Source: Puccinellia tenuiflora
Taxonomy: Eukaryota > Streptophyta > Magnoliopsida > Poales > Poaceae
Length of the DNA stretch: 64,000 bases
Direction of reading: 5' to 3'
NCBI GenBank assembly: GCA_012064385.1
Contig: QRDG01001345.1
Span: 575,023 to 639,022 of the forward strand
The notes under the pieces: model-generated
Database searches by the model: none
Told to the model about the DNA's origin: nothing
The model's input: the letters and a program-made list of their open reading frames with translations, nothing else
Made by a program: the position numbers and the translations under genes
Shown here: positions 47,854 to 60,559 of the stretch, piece after piece
Layout of the letters: every line of letters begins with the position of its first letter
How positions within the stretch are numbered: the first letter of the stretch is position 1

Positions 47854-50705
47854 ACTTGTAGCCGCTGACCCCGGAATTATGCAGAGAGGCTATGTAACCC
47901 ACAGGCTATGCTACACAACCGAAGGGCATGGGATTACCGCTCCCACGCAACACTCCGGTCATGCCATAAACACTGGCATAGCTATCAAAGCATAATACAG
48001 AGATCAAGACTTGTGGAACAACTAGCACATTGCAGACTCTACGACACAAGAAGATATCGCAACTCATATAACGAGAAGAATACAAATATTACACACAAAA
48101 GGTCACAGACCCAACAATTCATCATGCGGAAGCGAAGTAGTGTTGTCTAATACAACAAGATCCAAATATGGCCTAAGAGGCCTACACACAAACAGAACCA
48201 CATGCCAGCTTGTTCCAACGTCCCAAGCTGCCACCTGGGAACCCCGAACTATTCGTCGATGTCTAGGAAGAAACCACCTGGCTGCTCGGTGTCGTCCTCC
48301 TCTGAAATAAAAATATAAAGGCAGCAAAGAGAGACTGAGTACGACGTACTCGCAAGTTTAGTAGGGCGATATAGGCCCAATGCTGACGGAGGCTCTAAAG
48401 TTGTATATGTATTTATTTTGCATAAAGCTAAGATTCCTTTATAAAAGACATAAATGACTCAAAGGCATCGTCTACTCAGAATGTTTTTCGAAAGGGGATA
48501 AGATAGTAAACTTTTCATCTTCGGTTCTCGTCGAACCAACTTGTAGCCGGAAACATCTCATCACCACCAAAGGCACTCCCTCGAATCACCCTCGAGGAAA
48601 TGAACCTTTTTCCACACGTTGTAATGCAACCTTTAGCTGCCAAATTTTAATTAAGGTTGAGGTTCTCTATGATCCCGTAAATCCATTCCCAAGACGTCCA
48701 TAACCGCGGACACGGCTTTTCGAAAAGATTAACCCTGCAGGGGTGTACTAATTTACCCATTGGTACCGTCCGGCTCACCTGATTGGCCCTCTTCTGAGGA
48801 AGGCCGGCGAGTGGGCGCGGTTAAACCTTTACCTCGCGTGAGACTATCCAAGAGTCATCTGTGGCGACAGGGCAAGTTTACCCAGCCTATTTTAGCCCCT
48901 GCCCCCATCGCCACGTCCTAAACACAAATCCTCCGCAACATTTTCTTTTCCACTCACACACAAATGGAAAATCGAACTAGAGGACCCTTGGATACGCCCG
49001 CACAAGTTATTCAGTTAGTAAGGAGCCCATACTCCCACCAATGGCAGCACGCTCAAACCTTGAGTCCGAAGACAGGAACTCGCACCTAGGGGCAAGAGTG
49101 AGGCAAAACACCATCCCCGATGGCAACTCACCCAAGCCTTTTAAGCAAATTAATTAAGTACCAACCGCAACCACCATGTCCGAACATTCCATCATCATTC
49201 ATCAATATGGAATTTAATCAATGGACATAAGTAGAAAAACGACTAAGCATGGCTAAGCATATATAAACCACAACTATATCTTTGTCTCCGGCCAACACCT
49301 CAAACCTAGGGTTCATCGGAGGGGAAGCATGTGATGGTTCGGGGAAAACATGCATTCATAGGATACTCTAGTACTTGATCAAAAGTGACATTGGAATCGC
49401 TGCAATATTATGGTGGATAAAATAAGTTTATAAAACAGTAGGTTGCTAGATGCCAAGAAGGTTAGGTTATCTCTTGCCTTGCTGCCGGGGCGTGTAGTAC
49501 TGCTCGTTGGGGTAGGTAGGGTTAACCTCCACTCCGGAATCTATCGACACCCAAAAATAACACAAAGGAACAAATAAATCACACGAAGACAAGTGCAATG
49601 GACAAACACATGATGGCATGACAATTTTATGCAAAGATATCATCATATGATTTATCTACCAATATTAAATGGAGTGCCAACTAATTAGTGAAATTATTTG
49701 GAACAAACCCCATATTTAACTTAATGTCCACATTGCTTATAAATTATTACATTATTAAAGAAGTGTCTTAAATATGCATGAACATGACATGATTAAGTAG
49801 GTTTTGTTCTTCCAATCATTTTGGTACCTTATTTGTAATTTTTCGAGTATCGATGATTAAATAGAGAATTAAATAATTATTTGAATTTAGTTCCTTTAAT
49901 CAAATTAAGAATAACATCAAATAAATATTTGTGATCATGACATGATATTAGCATGGTTTAATAGCATTTGAAGCACTGATCATTTTGACATTTTATTCAT
50001 AATTTTTGGTTAAATATTTATCGAATTATGAATTTTCCCAAATTGTATTATTTATACCATTTTAGGAATTCTTAAAAACAGAAAAAATATAAACTCAAAA
50101 TATCATTTCAATGATTCTAACTTGTAGATTTTATTTTTCTGAGCAAATTGGTATTTGATTTGTCAAATTTGGATCATTATTTAAATAGTTATCAATTCCT
50201 TTATTTAAATTTTAACTCCAAAAAGGAAAGTTAAAAGCCCTGGCAGGCCGGCCTCCAAACCGGCCAGGCCGGGCTCAAGGCCGGGGGGCGACCCGAAGCG
50301 GGCGGCCTTGTGGCCGGCCCAGGCTGGGCGCTAGGCCGGGCACCCTCCCGAGCCTGCCGGCTTCTGGGCCGGCCCAGGCCGATGCCAGGTCGGGCAGTCG
50401 GTGGCGTACGTCCACGACACCAGAGGAGCAGCGGCCGGCGACGACCATAGTTTGGCGGCGCCACCGTGCGTGGGGGTGACTGGGCCGGTGTGTGTGTGCA
50501 CGGGTGCGGGACGGCGCGTGTGATCAAGGGGAGAAAGGGCAGGAGCAGCAGCGCCTGCTCGGCTTGGGCTCTACCATGGCAGCGTGCGGCCGACGGAGAA
50601 GGAACGGCGGCGCACGATGGCGACGCGCCCAGAGCAAGGGGAGGGACAGGAGGATGTTCGGGAGGACGCGGATCTCACCACGGTGACGAGTTCATGCTCG
50701 ACGAT

Positions 50706-53700
50706 TGTAGCGATCCTGCCCTTTTAAAATAGGCCAAGATCCCTGTGTTCTGTGCTAGTCCCTGGATCGAATAGCTAGCACCACAGTTCAAGATGTAATA
50801 TCATGCAAATGCGTCAAATATCTATTACATCGAAGATCCAGAAGAGTTAGATATTACAATTGCATAGCACAAGGCTAGCATAATACAAAGTTCAGCAGCG
50901 GAAATCATATAATAGCATGGAGTCCTCATCATCTTCATGTGCCACAGGCAGACATGTTGGTTGCAGACTCGAAACCTATAGCGTTCCTTACTCATCGTCA
51001 GACGAACCTGCAACGATAAAAGCGTTGCAGCCAAAAATTGGTCAGAACCATTTGAATGGATCTGGCAAATGATACTTGTGGACTCATAAAGGCAAACTCC
51101 TAACATCTACATGCATATCTGGCTGGTGGAGTTGAAAGGCTCTTGCGCAAAGCAAATTTTATCCTATACTTTCATAAATCATTTCTTTCTTTCCAAAATC
51201 CTTAAGAGACATCCCTGGGCGCACCAGTGTCTCGAACCCGCCCATGTTCACCCATCAAGTTTTAATTTAGAAATTGGAATGAATGAGATTCTTCTGTCGG
51301 CCACCTTGCTTAGTTACTCAAATTGTCCATAACCGGGGACACGGCTAAGATCTTAGTTTTAAATACTCTCGAGAGTTTGTGACACTTTCACCACTTGACC
51401 TCATCAACCCATTCTATCCTTGACCTTCTTGAAGTGAAAAGGAAAGGCGAAGATGAAGACGAGACCTTTGGGAAACAGTCCCCTGTTCCTCTGGCAGACC
51501 CATACAAGACATTCATCCGCTGCGAACTGCCGGAATCAGGTTCCTAGAACTTACTTAGTCAAGGCAGAGCCATAGTACCAAGTGGCTGCACTGGAAGTAA
51601 ACTAGACATGGAGTGACATGAAATCTCAAACCCTAGGTGGCCTTTCACAAGTGCACATATTCAGGTAAAACCATGGAAATGGCCCTGAATAGCCACTCAA
51701 CTTCGCCTCCATCATACGGACCAATACCACCTAGGTAGTTCATTAATTTAGTAGAATTTTTCTTAACTCAACTACAATAAAACACTTCAGTTTTGCAGCA
51801 AGCAATTCCACTAACATTAATAGGTCACTAGTCAACTAAATCATGTGGCTAACCTAACAGGTTTGCATAGCATAATACTTTAATAAAAACAGCCTATCAT
51901 GCAGGCTACTGAAAAATAGTCTACAATGCAATATAGTAAAATAGCAGGTCATTTATGCTGGAGTATCACTTGCCTTTTGAAACTTGTCGTCGCTCACACA
52001 CTCTTTTCAACGTAAGTCGTATCTCTCCGTTCAATCTAAACAATATAAACAAACAACAATAAATAACCATCCAACAAACAATAAAACAAGCACAACATCA
52101 AACATGGAAAACAATAAAACAACAAGGTTGATGGTCCAAGTTCATCACATAATTCAATATACAAAAGGAATTATTGTAATGAGGTCTAGGTAGGTCAAAG
52201 GTCCAAGGTTTACAATTTGGATATGGTCAAATTGCAAACTAGGTCAAGTTTGCAACACAAGTCACTAAAAGATTTTAAACCATTTTCAACATGTTCATGA
52301 TGAAATGGTTCAACCAAAATGGGTTTTGGTTATACTGGACAGAGAACTAAGTTTTAAAACATTTTCCCAAAAGAAAACAATTAAAATAATAACAAAACAT
52401 TTTAACACTCCCAAAATAGCATAAACACAATTTTATATAAAACAATGATTCAAAACATTTTATAAAATTTTGGGAAAGGTCTTACTGGACAGAGGACATC
52501 TATACAAAACTAATCCAATTGGATTTATCCAACAATCTATTTTTAAATTAAAGTTATGCCAAAATTACTCAAATTACACATTTGAAATTTGAATAATTTA
52601 AACTAGGGCAAAACTTAAAACTAATAGGTCTAAAATAATCTACAGATCCTGAGGATTTCAAAAAGGTAAAGTTTGTAAAATTTGGCCAAACCAGTAAAAA
52701 GATATGAAGGTTCTAAGATCTAGGGGCTTTTCTGCAAAAAAGGTCTTTTAAGACAATTCGGGAATAAATCCAGAAATTGCTGGGCCAAGTGGCGGGCTGG
52801 GATTGGCTGGCTTCGGCTTGGCTTGGCTTAGCCTGCGGCTTGGCTTAGCCGCGGCTCGGCTCGGCTCTAGCGGATCTGGTGCGTCAGTTCCAGATCGGAC
52901 GGATCTGGGGTCGTTGACCATACCTGCCGGCGTGAGGTCACGGGGAAGAGGGAGACGGCGGTGCTCCGGCTCGGGCATGGACGTGCACGTTGCTCCGGCG
53001 ATCCCCGGAGAGGCTGGAGGGGTGGACGAGGAGGAGCGCGACACGACGGAGTCGACGGAGTGGTCGGCGGACTCGGGCGCGTCTTGTCGCGGCGAGGGAG
53101 AGCGGCCGGAGGCGGTGCGGGCGCCGGTGTGCTCCTGCCGAAGATGGTCGCGTCGGTTGGCTGCTGGTAAAAGGAAACGGAGAGGTCAGGGGGTGCTGCA
53201 TGTCAAGGGGGAGAAGATGGTGGCCTCGAGGTGGTCCGGGGGTGGCTCACCGTGCCGGAAACGAGGAAAAAGGGGCGGCGGCCGGTTGGTGCTCCGACGA
53301 GCAAATTTGCCGGCCTGGCGGCGCTTTGGGCTAGGGTTCCAAAGAGGAATAGCAGAGGAGGTCGTGCTCTATTTAAAGAGGGCTCGAGGTGGCCGGATAA
53401 GCACGGGGGAAGAGGAAATCGCGGCGAGGACGCATCGGCCGGAAGTTTCGGCCGGAGGTTGAGGATTAGATGACGTCATCGCTGACGTCAGCGATTTTCT
53501 TTTTCTTTTATTTTTGTTTCCTTCTATAGAATTTGATTTACAGCTCCAAATTAAGTCAAATAAAATTGTAATATTTTTTTAAAATTCAAAATAGTCATTT
53601 TAAACACTTGGAAACCTTTTCCATAATTTTTCAAAGTTTGAAAAATTCAAAAAGTACATAAGGGCTTAATTGACACCTTTATGTCATTTTATAGAATAGG

Positions 53701-54110
53701 GTTTTAAAAATTATTTTTGAATTCAATTAAAATCCAGAAAAATAATATGAGTAATATCATTTAAAATGATAGACTCCAACAAATATTTTGGGAAAATATA
53801 TTTTATTAAATAGATTTTGATAAATCCTTTAGAATACAAATACTCATTTAAATATGGGCTTTGTCAAAATATGAAAACTTTGCAGAAAAGGTTTTTAGGA
53901 TTTTATAGAAATCCAAATTAAGTATTTTATTTACAAAACTTTAAAACTTGAAAATGAAGGATAAAAGAATATTTACAATAATATCCCTTTAAGAAAATCA
54001 AAGTAATCTTCAAAGATGGTTTTTCTTGATTTTTGGAGACTTTATCTATTAATAATAAAAGTTTTAAATTTTTGTGATTTTTAAAACATTCCAAAATTTG
54101 GGATGTTACA
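50706..54110 (-). repeat. Left (3') LTR of TEK-B, 3405 bp
   Basis: On the minus strand it starts TGTAACATCCCAAATTTTGG and ends GGCAGGATCGCTACA. A GC-rich block (52800-53460) has a 219-codon plus-strand frame, which is antisense to the element and repeated in the other LTR. TGACGTCA-type palindromes lie at 53470-53492. Confidence 0.88.
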
Positions 54111-54129
54111 AACCTACCACCCTAAAAAG

Positions 54130-54148
54130 GAATCTCGTCCCGAGATTC
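54130..54148. repeat. Conserved hairpin near the TEK-B polypurine tract
   Basis: Same 19 bases as at 45222-45240: GAATCTCG, TCC, CGAGATTC. It lies about 20 bases from the 3' LTR. Confidence 0.85.
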
Positions 54149-55151
54149 GGAGAGGCTATAAAGAAAGATAGGTTTGGGATCTCTGGGTTTAGTCAAATGG
54201 GTGGGCTACCACCCTTAAAAGAAACTTTTGTGAGTAATCTTGAACTCTTTCCTTCGAGGCTGGGTCAATCAGTGATTCTTGTCGTCACACTAGAGTCGAC
54301 TATATTTTACACTCATGAAGTGCTCCATCTCTCATAGGTGGGTGTCTCTTTAGATAACTTCGGTTACCAACCTCTTTAATATGGCTTGACATATTATGTC
54401 TTCCATCCATGTGATGTCTTCGGCAATCTTTTCTTCTCTAGGTTGGCATCCTTCAGTGCAAACAAAGCGTCAATTCTAACGAAACTCTCATGGTAGGTCA
54501 AGACTTTCTTTGTTAGATCTCTTCTTCTTCACGAGAGCTGGGTTTGTCCTCGCCGAAAATCTTACGTTTCGGCAACTTTTGCCTCACATAGGGTTATAAT
54601 ATATTATCCTCCTACGGATCAGGCTTATCAACGTCGTCTCTCTTATAGGTATGTCACTCAGATTTATCAATCCAAATAGTGAGGGAAATAACATGAGTAG
54701 TAGGAATGGTGATCAATCCATCCTGCACCCGTATCATTTCCTCAATATGTAGATAGGTAAATCACATATTCTAACTCTCGGGCATCCTTACTTGTCTAAC
54801 AGAAAGTTTCCAATCTGCAGGACAACCTCAACTAAACTATCGATCCTTTAAAACTATTGGGTTGCGTAAACTCCTGCACTCGCTAGCTCACAAGCTATAG
54901 CTTCTTTGGTGATCCTTCTCAGTGGGAAGCACGCTTTCCATGTCATCTTAGCTTGTCCATTTTAGCGTCATGTCTTCATCCCTGATATGACGAACAGGCT
55001 TCACAACAATAGCTATTGTTTCGTTTAAGCTTTGGTATAAGATAGTCGATACTAGTTTCATTCATCCTCACATAATATGGTTATTATTTCGACATTACAT
55101 GACTCTTACATCATAATGCTCATTTCCTCATACATAATTCTAATAAAAAAA
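54149..55151 (-). other. 3' untranslated interior of TEK-B
   Basis: About 1 kb between the gag stop and the hairpin. Frames are short and I recognise no domain. It is T- and A-rich on the plus strand and shows no repeat structure I can see. Confidence 0.55.
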
Positions 55152-56511
55152 TTAGTCGAGCAAGGCATTCACACGACGTCTCTTCCGACTTGGGCAATCA
55201 TCGGTGAAGTGTCCTGTCTCTCTGCAGCGATGGCAAAATACTGTTGACATATCTCGGGGCTCTTCTGGGCATTCTCTTTCATAATGGCCCATTTTCTTGC
55301 AATTAAAACATTTCTCATAGTTTTTGTCTTCCATCGGACAATTATTCGCGTAATGCCCCTTGTCCTTGCACTTGTAACATGTCACCTGACTGAGGTCCCT
55401 GTTAGTCTCATGGTTGTGGCACTGCTGGCCATTTCCATTGTTGTGACCATTTTGTACTTTTCCTTTGACTCCTCCATTGCTTGATTTGAATCCACCACTA
55501 TGGTTGATACCGTGATGACGGTGGTCGTCATTAGTTCTGTGATGGTTCACAAGTCCCTTCTTGAGAGAATTTAACTTGTTCTCCTTTTCAGTCTTCCATT
55601 CGAGGCAGTCGCTAGAATAGTGTCCCATCTTCTTACACTTATAACACTGTACAAGACTAAGGTCCTTCTTCTTCTTCTTCTTTGGTGTTTCTACAGAGAA
55701 TAGATCCTTGTAATCTTCCTCGTCATAATCTACCTCAACGGTTGGGAACCTTGCTGTTCGTTTAAAGGGGCAATCTCGAGAAAATGACCCTCTTCTTCAC
55801 ATGAATAACAACACTTGGTGGTGACCATAGATGAGTTAGGATGAGTACTAATTATAGCTTCACCTTCCATCTTGTCATGAATAACAAGTCCCTCCTCATA
55901 CTGTTTTGGCTTGATCTCGTCACCAACCTCCTTCTCTGGGCAATCATTTGCAAAATGACCCGCCTCGCTGCAATTGAAGCACACCACTTGGTTTCTATCT
56001 CGCTTACTTTTCCCTTTCTGATCTTGTTCTTCTAAAGTCTTCTGGAGAATTTGGTGCATTCGGGATAAAGCTGACACTGAGCTGGGATGTGATTTGTTCC
56101 TTCACATAAAAAGCAGGTAACCTGGATTTTGGAGCATCCTTCATCCATATTGTTTGCATCATTATGGGGCCACTCATCAGGACACTCTTTGGATGAATGA
56201 CCTATCTCTCCACAGATTTTGCAGGCTCTAGGTCCTGTCATAACATTCTCCTTGTTATCTTTGTGTCCATCTTCCATCTGTGGTAAGTTGTTGTTGTTTC
56301 TTGCCATATACTGAGATATCATCTGCACTAATTGAGTCTGGTTATCTAACATTTGTTGCATTCCTGTGGGTAACTCATTCTTGGGGTTGTTGGCTTGACT
56401 TTCTTTCATCACTTGAGTCATCTGAGTCTGGGCTGCTACCAGCAACTGAACTGCATAGGGCACCTTGAGGTGGCTATCTTTTCCATCATGGTTGGCATGT
56501 GGGTGAGACAT
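55152..56511 (-). pseudogene. TEK-B gag-like protein with about eight CCHC zinc knuckles, frameshifted
   Basis: Read on the minus strand from the ATG at 56511, the first 90 codons are Gln/Met/Asn-rich, then knuckles follow: 56182-56223, 56074-56115, 55940-55981, 55769-55810, 55605-55646, 55338-55379, 55269-55310 and 55194-55235. Examples are CKICGEIGHSSKEC and CHRCRETGHFTDDC. All eight fit CX2CX4HX4C, except that the fourth is broken by a frameshift at its last Cys. A second frameshift lies near 56065, just after knuckle two. Basic (Lys-rich) and His/Asn-rich linkers separate knuckles four to six. The product ends in RKRRRVN. Plant Gypsy gags usually have one knuckle. The likely role is RNA binding in the particle. 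It could instead be a captured CNBP-like host gene. Confidence 0.75.
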
Positions 56512-57140
56512 CTAGTTTGGTTTAGCAGAGATGAGTAGATATAGAAAGATACTAAGGGAAGCACTAATACCCATACACCGCATATCAAGACAAATCATCT
56601 TACAAGCAACATCTAGCAAGCATCAATCAACAGTAAAACAACCAATAGAGATAAAACAACTTCGCCTACTTAATTTTCGAAATTATAGTTTGGATAACAA
56701 ACAAACACAATAAAGGTTTTTTCAAAATAAACACGACAGTACTGCCAGACCACAATTTGGTAAGTCAATACAATATTACGATAACGTTATTCTAATAAAA
56801 TGGTGGTCTAGTCTATCTCTTCCTTCAGTGCTTCAACATTCTCTTCTATTTCTTTGAGTTCGTCGAGGTACTTCTGGTGTTGTGAAGTCTAAATTGAAGT
56901 CTTCTATCAAGGCACTTGATGGCTTCTCATACTTGTCATGTTGATCTTCAACGCCGTTGGAAACATTTCTGAGTTATGGTCATCTATAAATAAGATAAGA
57001 TAACTTAGAAAGCAATCAGTTGAGAAGGTTACAAGAAGATATTAGGAAAGTTTTTGGATGAATAGAAAATAACTTTATGCCTATGGTCTTTCTTATTTCT
57101 AATCCAATCCTAGGGTTTCGAACCTACAGGCAACACAATG
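56512..57140 (-). other. 5' leader of TEK-B
   Basis: About 630 bases between primer site and the gag ATG. AT-rich, with short frames only. It contains a TCTTCTA/GTTGAAG-rich stretch near 56830-56960. It may hold a degraded N-terminal extension of gag, but no frame continues upstream of 56511 with clear coding character. Confidence 0.5.
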
Positions 57141-57152
57141 CTCTGATACCAT
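57141..57152 (-). other. Primer binding site of TEK-B, initiator tRNA-Met
   Basis: TGGTATCAGAGC on the minus strand, two bases from the 5' LTR. It is identical to the TEK-A primer site. Confidence 0.88.
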
Positions 57153-57154
57153 CT

Positions 57155-60100
57155 CTAGCGATCCTGCCCTTTTAAAATAGGCCAAGATCCCTGTGTTCTG
57201 TGCTAGTCCCTGGATCGAATAGCTAGCACCACAGTTCAAGATGTAATATCATGCAAATGCGTCAAATATCTATTACATCGAAGATCCAGAAGAGTTAGAT
57301 ATTACAAATTGCATAGCACAAGGCTAGCATAATACAAAGTTCAGCAGCGGAAATCATATAATAGCATGGAGTCCTCATCATCTTCATGTGCCACAGGCAG
57401 ACATGTTGGTTGCAGACTCGAAACCTATAGCGTTCCTTACTCATCGTCAGACGAACCTGCAACGATAAAAGCGTTGCAGCCAAAAATTGGTCAGAACCAT
57501 TTGAATGGATCTGGCAAATGATACTTGTGGACTCATAAAGGCAAACTTCTAACATCTACATGCATATCTGGCTGGTGGAGTTGAAAGGCTCTTGCGCAAA
57601 GCAAATTTTATCCTATACTTTCATAAATCATTTCTTTCTTTCCAAAATCCTTAAGAGACATCCCTGGGCGCACCAGTGTCTCGAACCCGCCCATGTTCAC
57701 CCATCAAGTTTTAATTTAGAAATTGGAATGAATGAGATTCTTCTGTCGGCCACCTTGCTTAGTTACTCAAATTGTCCATAACCGGGGACACGGCTAAGAT
57801 CTTAGTTTTAAATACTCTCGAGAGTTTGTGACACTTTCACCACTTGACCTCATCAACCCATTCTATCCTTGACCTTCTTGAAGTGAAAAGGAAAGGTGAA
57901 GATGAAGACGAGACCTTTGGGAAACAGTCCCCTGTTCCTCTGGCAGACCCATACAAGACATTCATCCGCTGCGAACTGCCGGAATCAGGTTCCTAGAACT
58001 TACTTAGTCAAGGCAGAGCCATAGTACCAAGTGGCTGCACTGGAAGTAAACTAGACATGGAGTGACATGAAATCTCAAAACCCTAGGTGGCCTTTCACAA
58101 GTGCACATATTCAGGTAAAACCATGGAAATGGCCCTGAATAGCCACTCAACTTCGCCTCCATCATACGAACCAATACCACCTAGGAAGTTCATTAATTTA
58201 GTAGAATTTTTCTTAACTCAACTACAATAAAACACTTCAGTTTTGCAGCAAGCAATTCCACTAACATTAATAGGTCACTAGTCAACTAAATCATGTGGCT
58301 AACCTAACAGGTTTGCATAGCATAATACTTTAATAAAAACAGCCTATCATGCAGGCTACTGAAAAATAGTCTACAATGCAATATAGTAAAATAGCAGGTC
58401 ATTTATGCTGGAGTATCACTTGCCTTTTGAAACTTGTCATCGCTCACACACTCTTTTCAACGTAAGTCGTATCTCTCCGTTCAATCTGAACAATATAAAC
58501 AAACAACAATAAATAACCATCCAACAAACAATAAAACAAGCACAACATCAAACATGGAAAACAATAAAACAACAAGGTTGATGGTCCAAGTTCATCACAT
58601 AATTCAATATACAAAAGGAATTATTGTAATGAGGTCTAGGTAGGTCTAAGGTCCAAGGTTTACAATTTGGATATGGTCAAATTGCAAACTAGGTCAAGTT
58701 TGCAACACAAGTCACTAAAAGATTTTAAACCATTTTCAACATGTTCATGATGAAATGGTTCAACCAAAATGGGTTTTGGTTATACTGGACAGAGAACTAA
58801 GTTTTAAAACATTTTCCCAAAAGAAAACAATTAAAATAATAACAAAACATTTTAACACTCCCAAAATAGCATAAACACAATTTTATATAAAACAATGATT
58901 CAAAACATTTTATAAATTTTGGGAAAGGTCTTACTGGACAGAGGACATCTATACAAAACTAATCCAATTGGATTTATCCAACAATCTATTTTTAAATTAA
59001 AGTTATGCCAAAATTACTCAAATTACACATTTGAAATTTGAATAATTTAAACTAGGGCAAAACTTAAAACTAATAGGTCTAAAATAATCTACAGATCCTG
59101 AGGATTTCAAAAAGGTAAAGTTTGTAAAATTTGGCCAAACCAGTAAAAAGATATGAAGGTTCTAAGATCTAGGGGCTTTTCTGCAAAAAAGGTCTTTTAA
59201 GACAATTCGGGAATAAATCCAGAAATTGCTGGGCCAAGTGGCGGGCTGGGATTGGCTGGCTTCGGCTTGGCTTGGCTTAGCCTGCGGCTTGGCTTAGCCG
59301 CGGCTCGGCTCGGCTCTAGCGGATCTGGTGCGTCAGTTCCAGATCGGACGGATCTGGGGTCGTTGACCATACCTGCCGGCGTGAGGTCACGGGGAAGAGG
59401 GAGACGGCGGTGCTCCGGCTCGGGCATGGACGTGCACGTTGCTCCGGCGATCCCCGGAGAGGCTGGAGGGGTGGACGAGGAGGAGCGCGACACGACGGAG
59501 TCGACGGAGTGGTCGGCGGACTCGGGCGCGTCTTGTCGCGGCGAGGGAGAGCGGCCGGAGGCGGTGCGGGCGCCGGTGTGCTCCTGCCGAAGATGGTCGC
59601 GTCGGTTGGCTGCTGGTAAAAGGAAACGGAGAGGTCAGGGGGTGCTGCATGTCAAGGGGGAGAAGATGGTGGCCTCGAGGTGGTCCGGGGGTGGCTCACC
59701 GTGCCGGAAACGAGGAAAAAGGGGCGGCGGCCGGTTGGTGCTCCGACGAGCAAATTTGCCGGCCTGGCGGCGCTTTGGGCTAGGGTTCCAAAGAGGAACA
59801 GCAGAGGAGGTCGTGCTCTATTTAAAGAGGGCTCGAGGTGGCCGGATAAGCACGGGGGAAGAGGAAATCGCGGCGAGGACGCATCGGCCGGAAGTTTCGG
59901 CCGGAGGTTGAGGATTAGATGACGTCATCGCTGACGTCAGCGATTTTCTTTTTCTTTTATTTTTGTTTCCTTCTATAGAATTTGATTTACAGCTCCAAAT
60001 TAAGTCAAATAAAATTGTAATTTTTTTTAAAATTCAAAATAGTCATTTTAAACACTTGGGAACCTTTTCCATAATTTTTCAAAGTTTGAAAAATTCAAAA

Positions 60101-60559
60101 AGTACATAAGGGCTTAATTGACACCTTTATGTCATTTTATAGAATAGGGTTTTAAAAATTCTTTTTGAATTCAATTAAAATCCAGAAAAATAGTATGAGT
60201 AATATCATTTAAAATGATAGACTCCAACAAATATTTTGGGAAAATATATTTTATTAAATAGATTTTGATAAATCCTTTAGAATACAAATACTCATTTAAA
60301 TATGGGCTTTGTCAAAATATGAAAAACTTTGCAGAAAAGGTTTTTAGGATTTTATAGAAATCCAAATTAAGTATTTTATTTACAAAACTTTAAAACTTGA
60401 AAATGAAGGATAAAAGAATATTTACAATAATATCCCTTTAAGAAAATCAAAGTAATCTTCAAAGATGGTTTTTCTTGATTTTTGGAGACTTTATCTATTA
60501 ATAATAAAAGTTTTAAATTTTTGTGATTTTTAAAACATTCCAAAATTTGGGATGTTACA
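57155..60559 (-). repeat. Right (5') LTR of TEK-B, 3405 bp
   Basis: It matches the left LTR at about 99.6% by hand count. Its inner terminal dinucleotide (plus coordinates 57155-57156) is TC where the left copy has TG. Confidence 0.88.

Larger units (their letters stand above)
50706..60559 (-). mobile_element. TEK-B: young gag-only LTR retrotransposon, minus strand
   Basis: The LTRs are 50706-54110 and 57155-60559, each 3405 bp, flanked by ACGAT (50701-50705 and 60560-60564). I count about 12 substitutions and a few one-base indels between LTRs (about 0.35%), about 0.14 million years at 1.3e-8. On the minus strand a tRNA-Met primer site is followed by a gag-like gene with many zinc knuckles, the GAATCTCG hairpin and a purine tract. 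There is no protease, reverse transcriptase or integrase in the 3.04-kb interior, so it depends on another element for replication. Confidence 0.88.

Noticed and set aside
52803..53462. 219-codon plus-strand frame as a gene
   Set aside because: It is repeated at 59252-59911 because it lies in both LTRs of TEK-B, is antisense to the element and sits in a GC-rich block with frames open on both strands.
55152..56511. CNBP-like host zinc-knuckle gene
   Set aside because: It is enclosed between two near-identical LTRs with a primer site and target duplication. Ancient capture from a host remains possible, but the present gene belongs to the retroelement.
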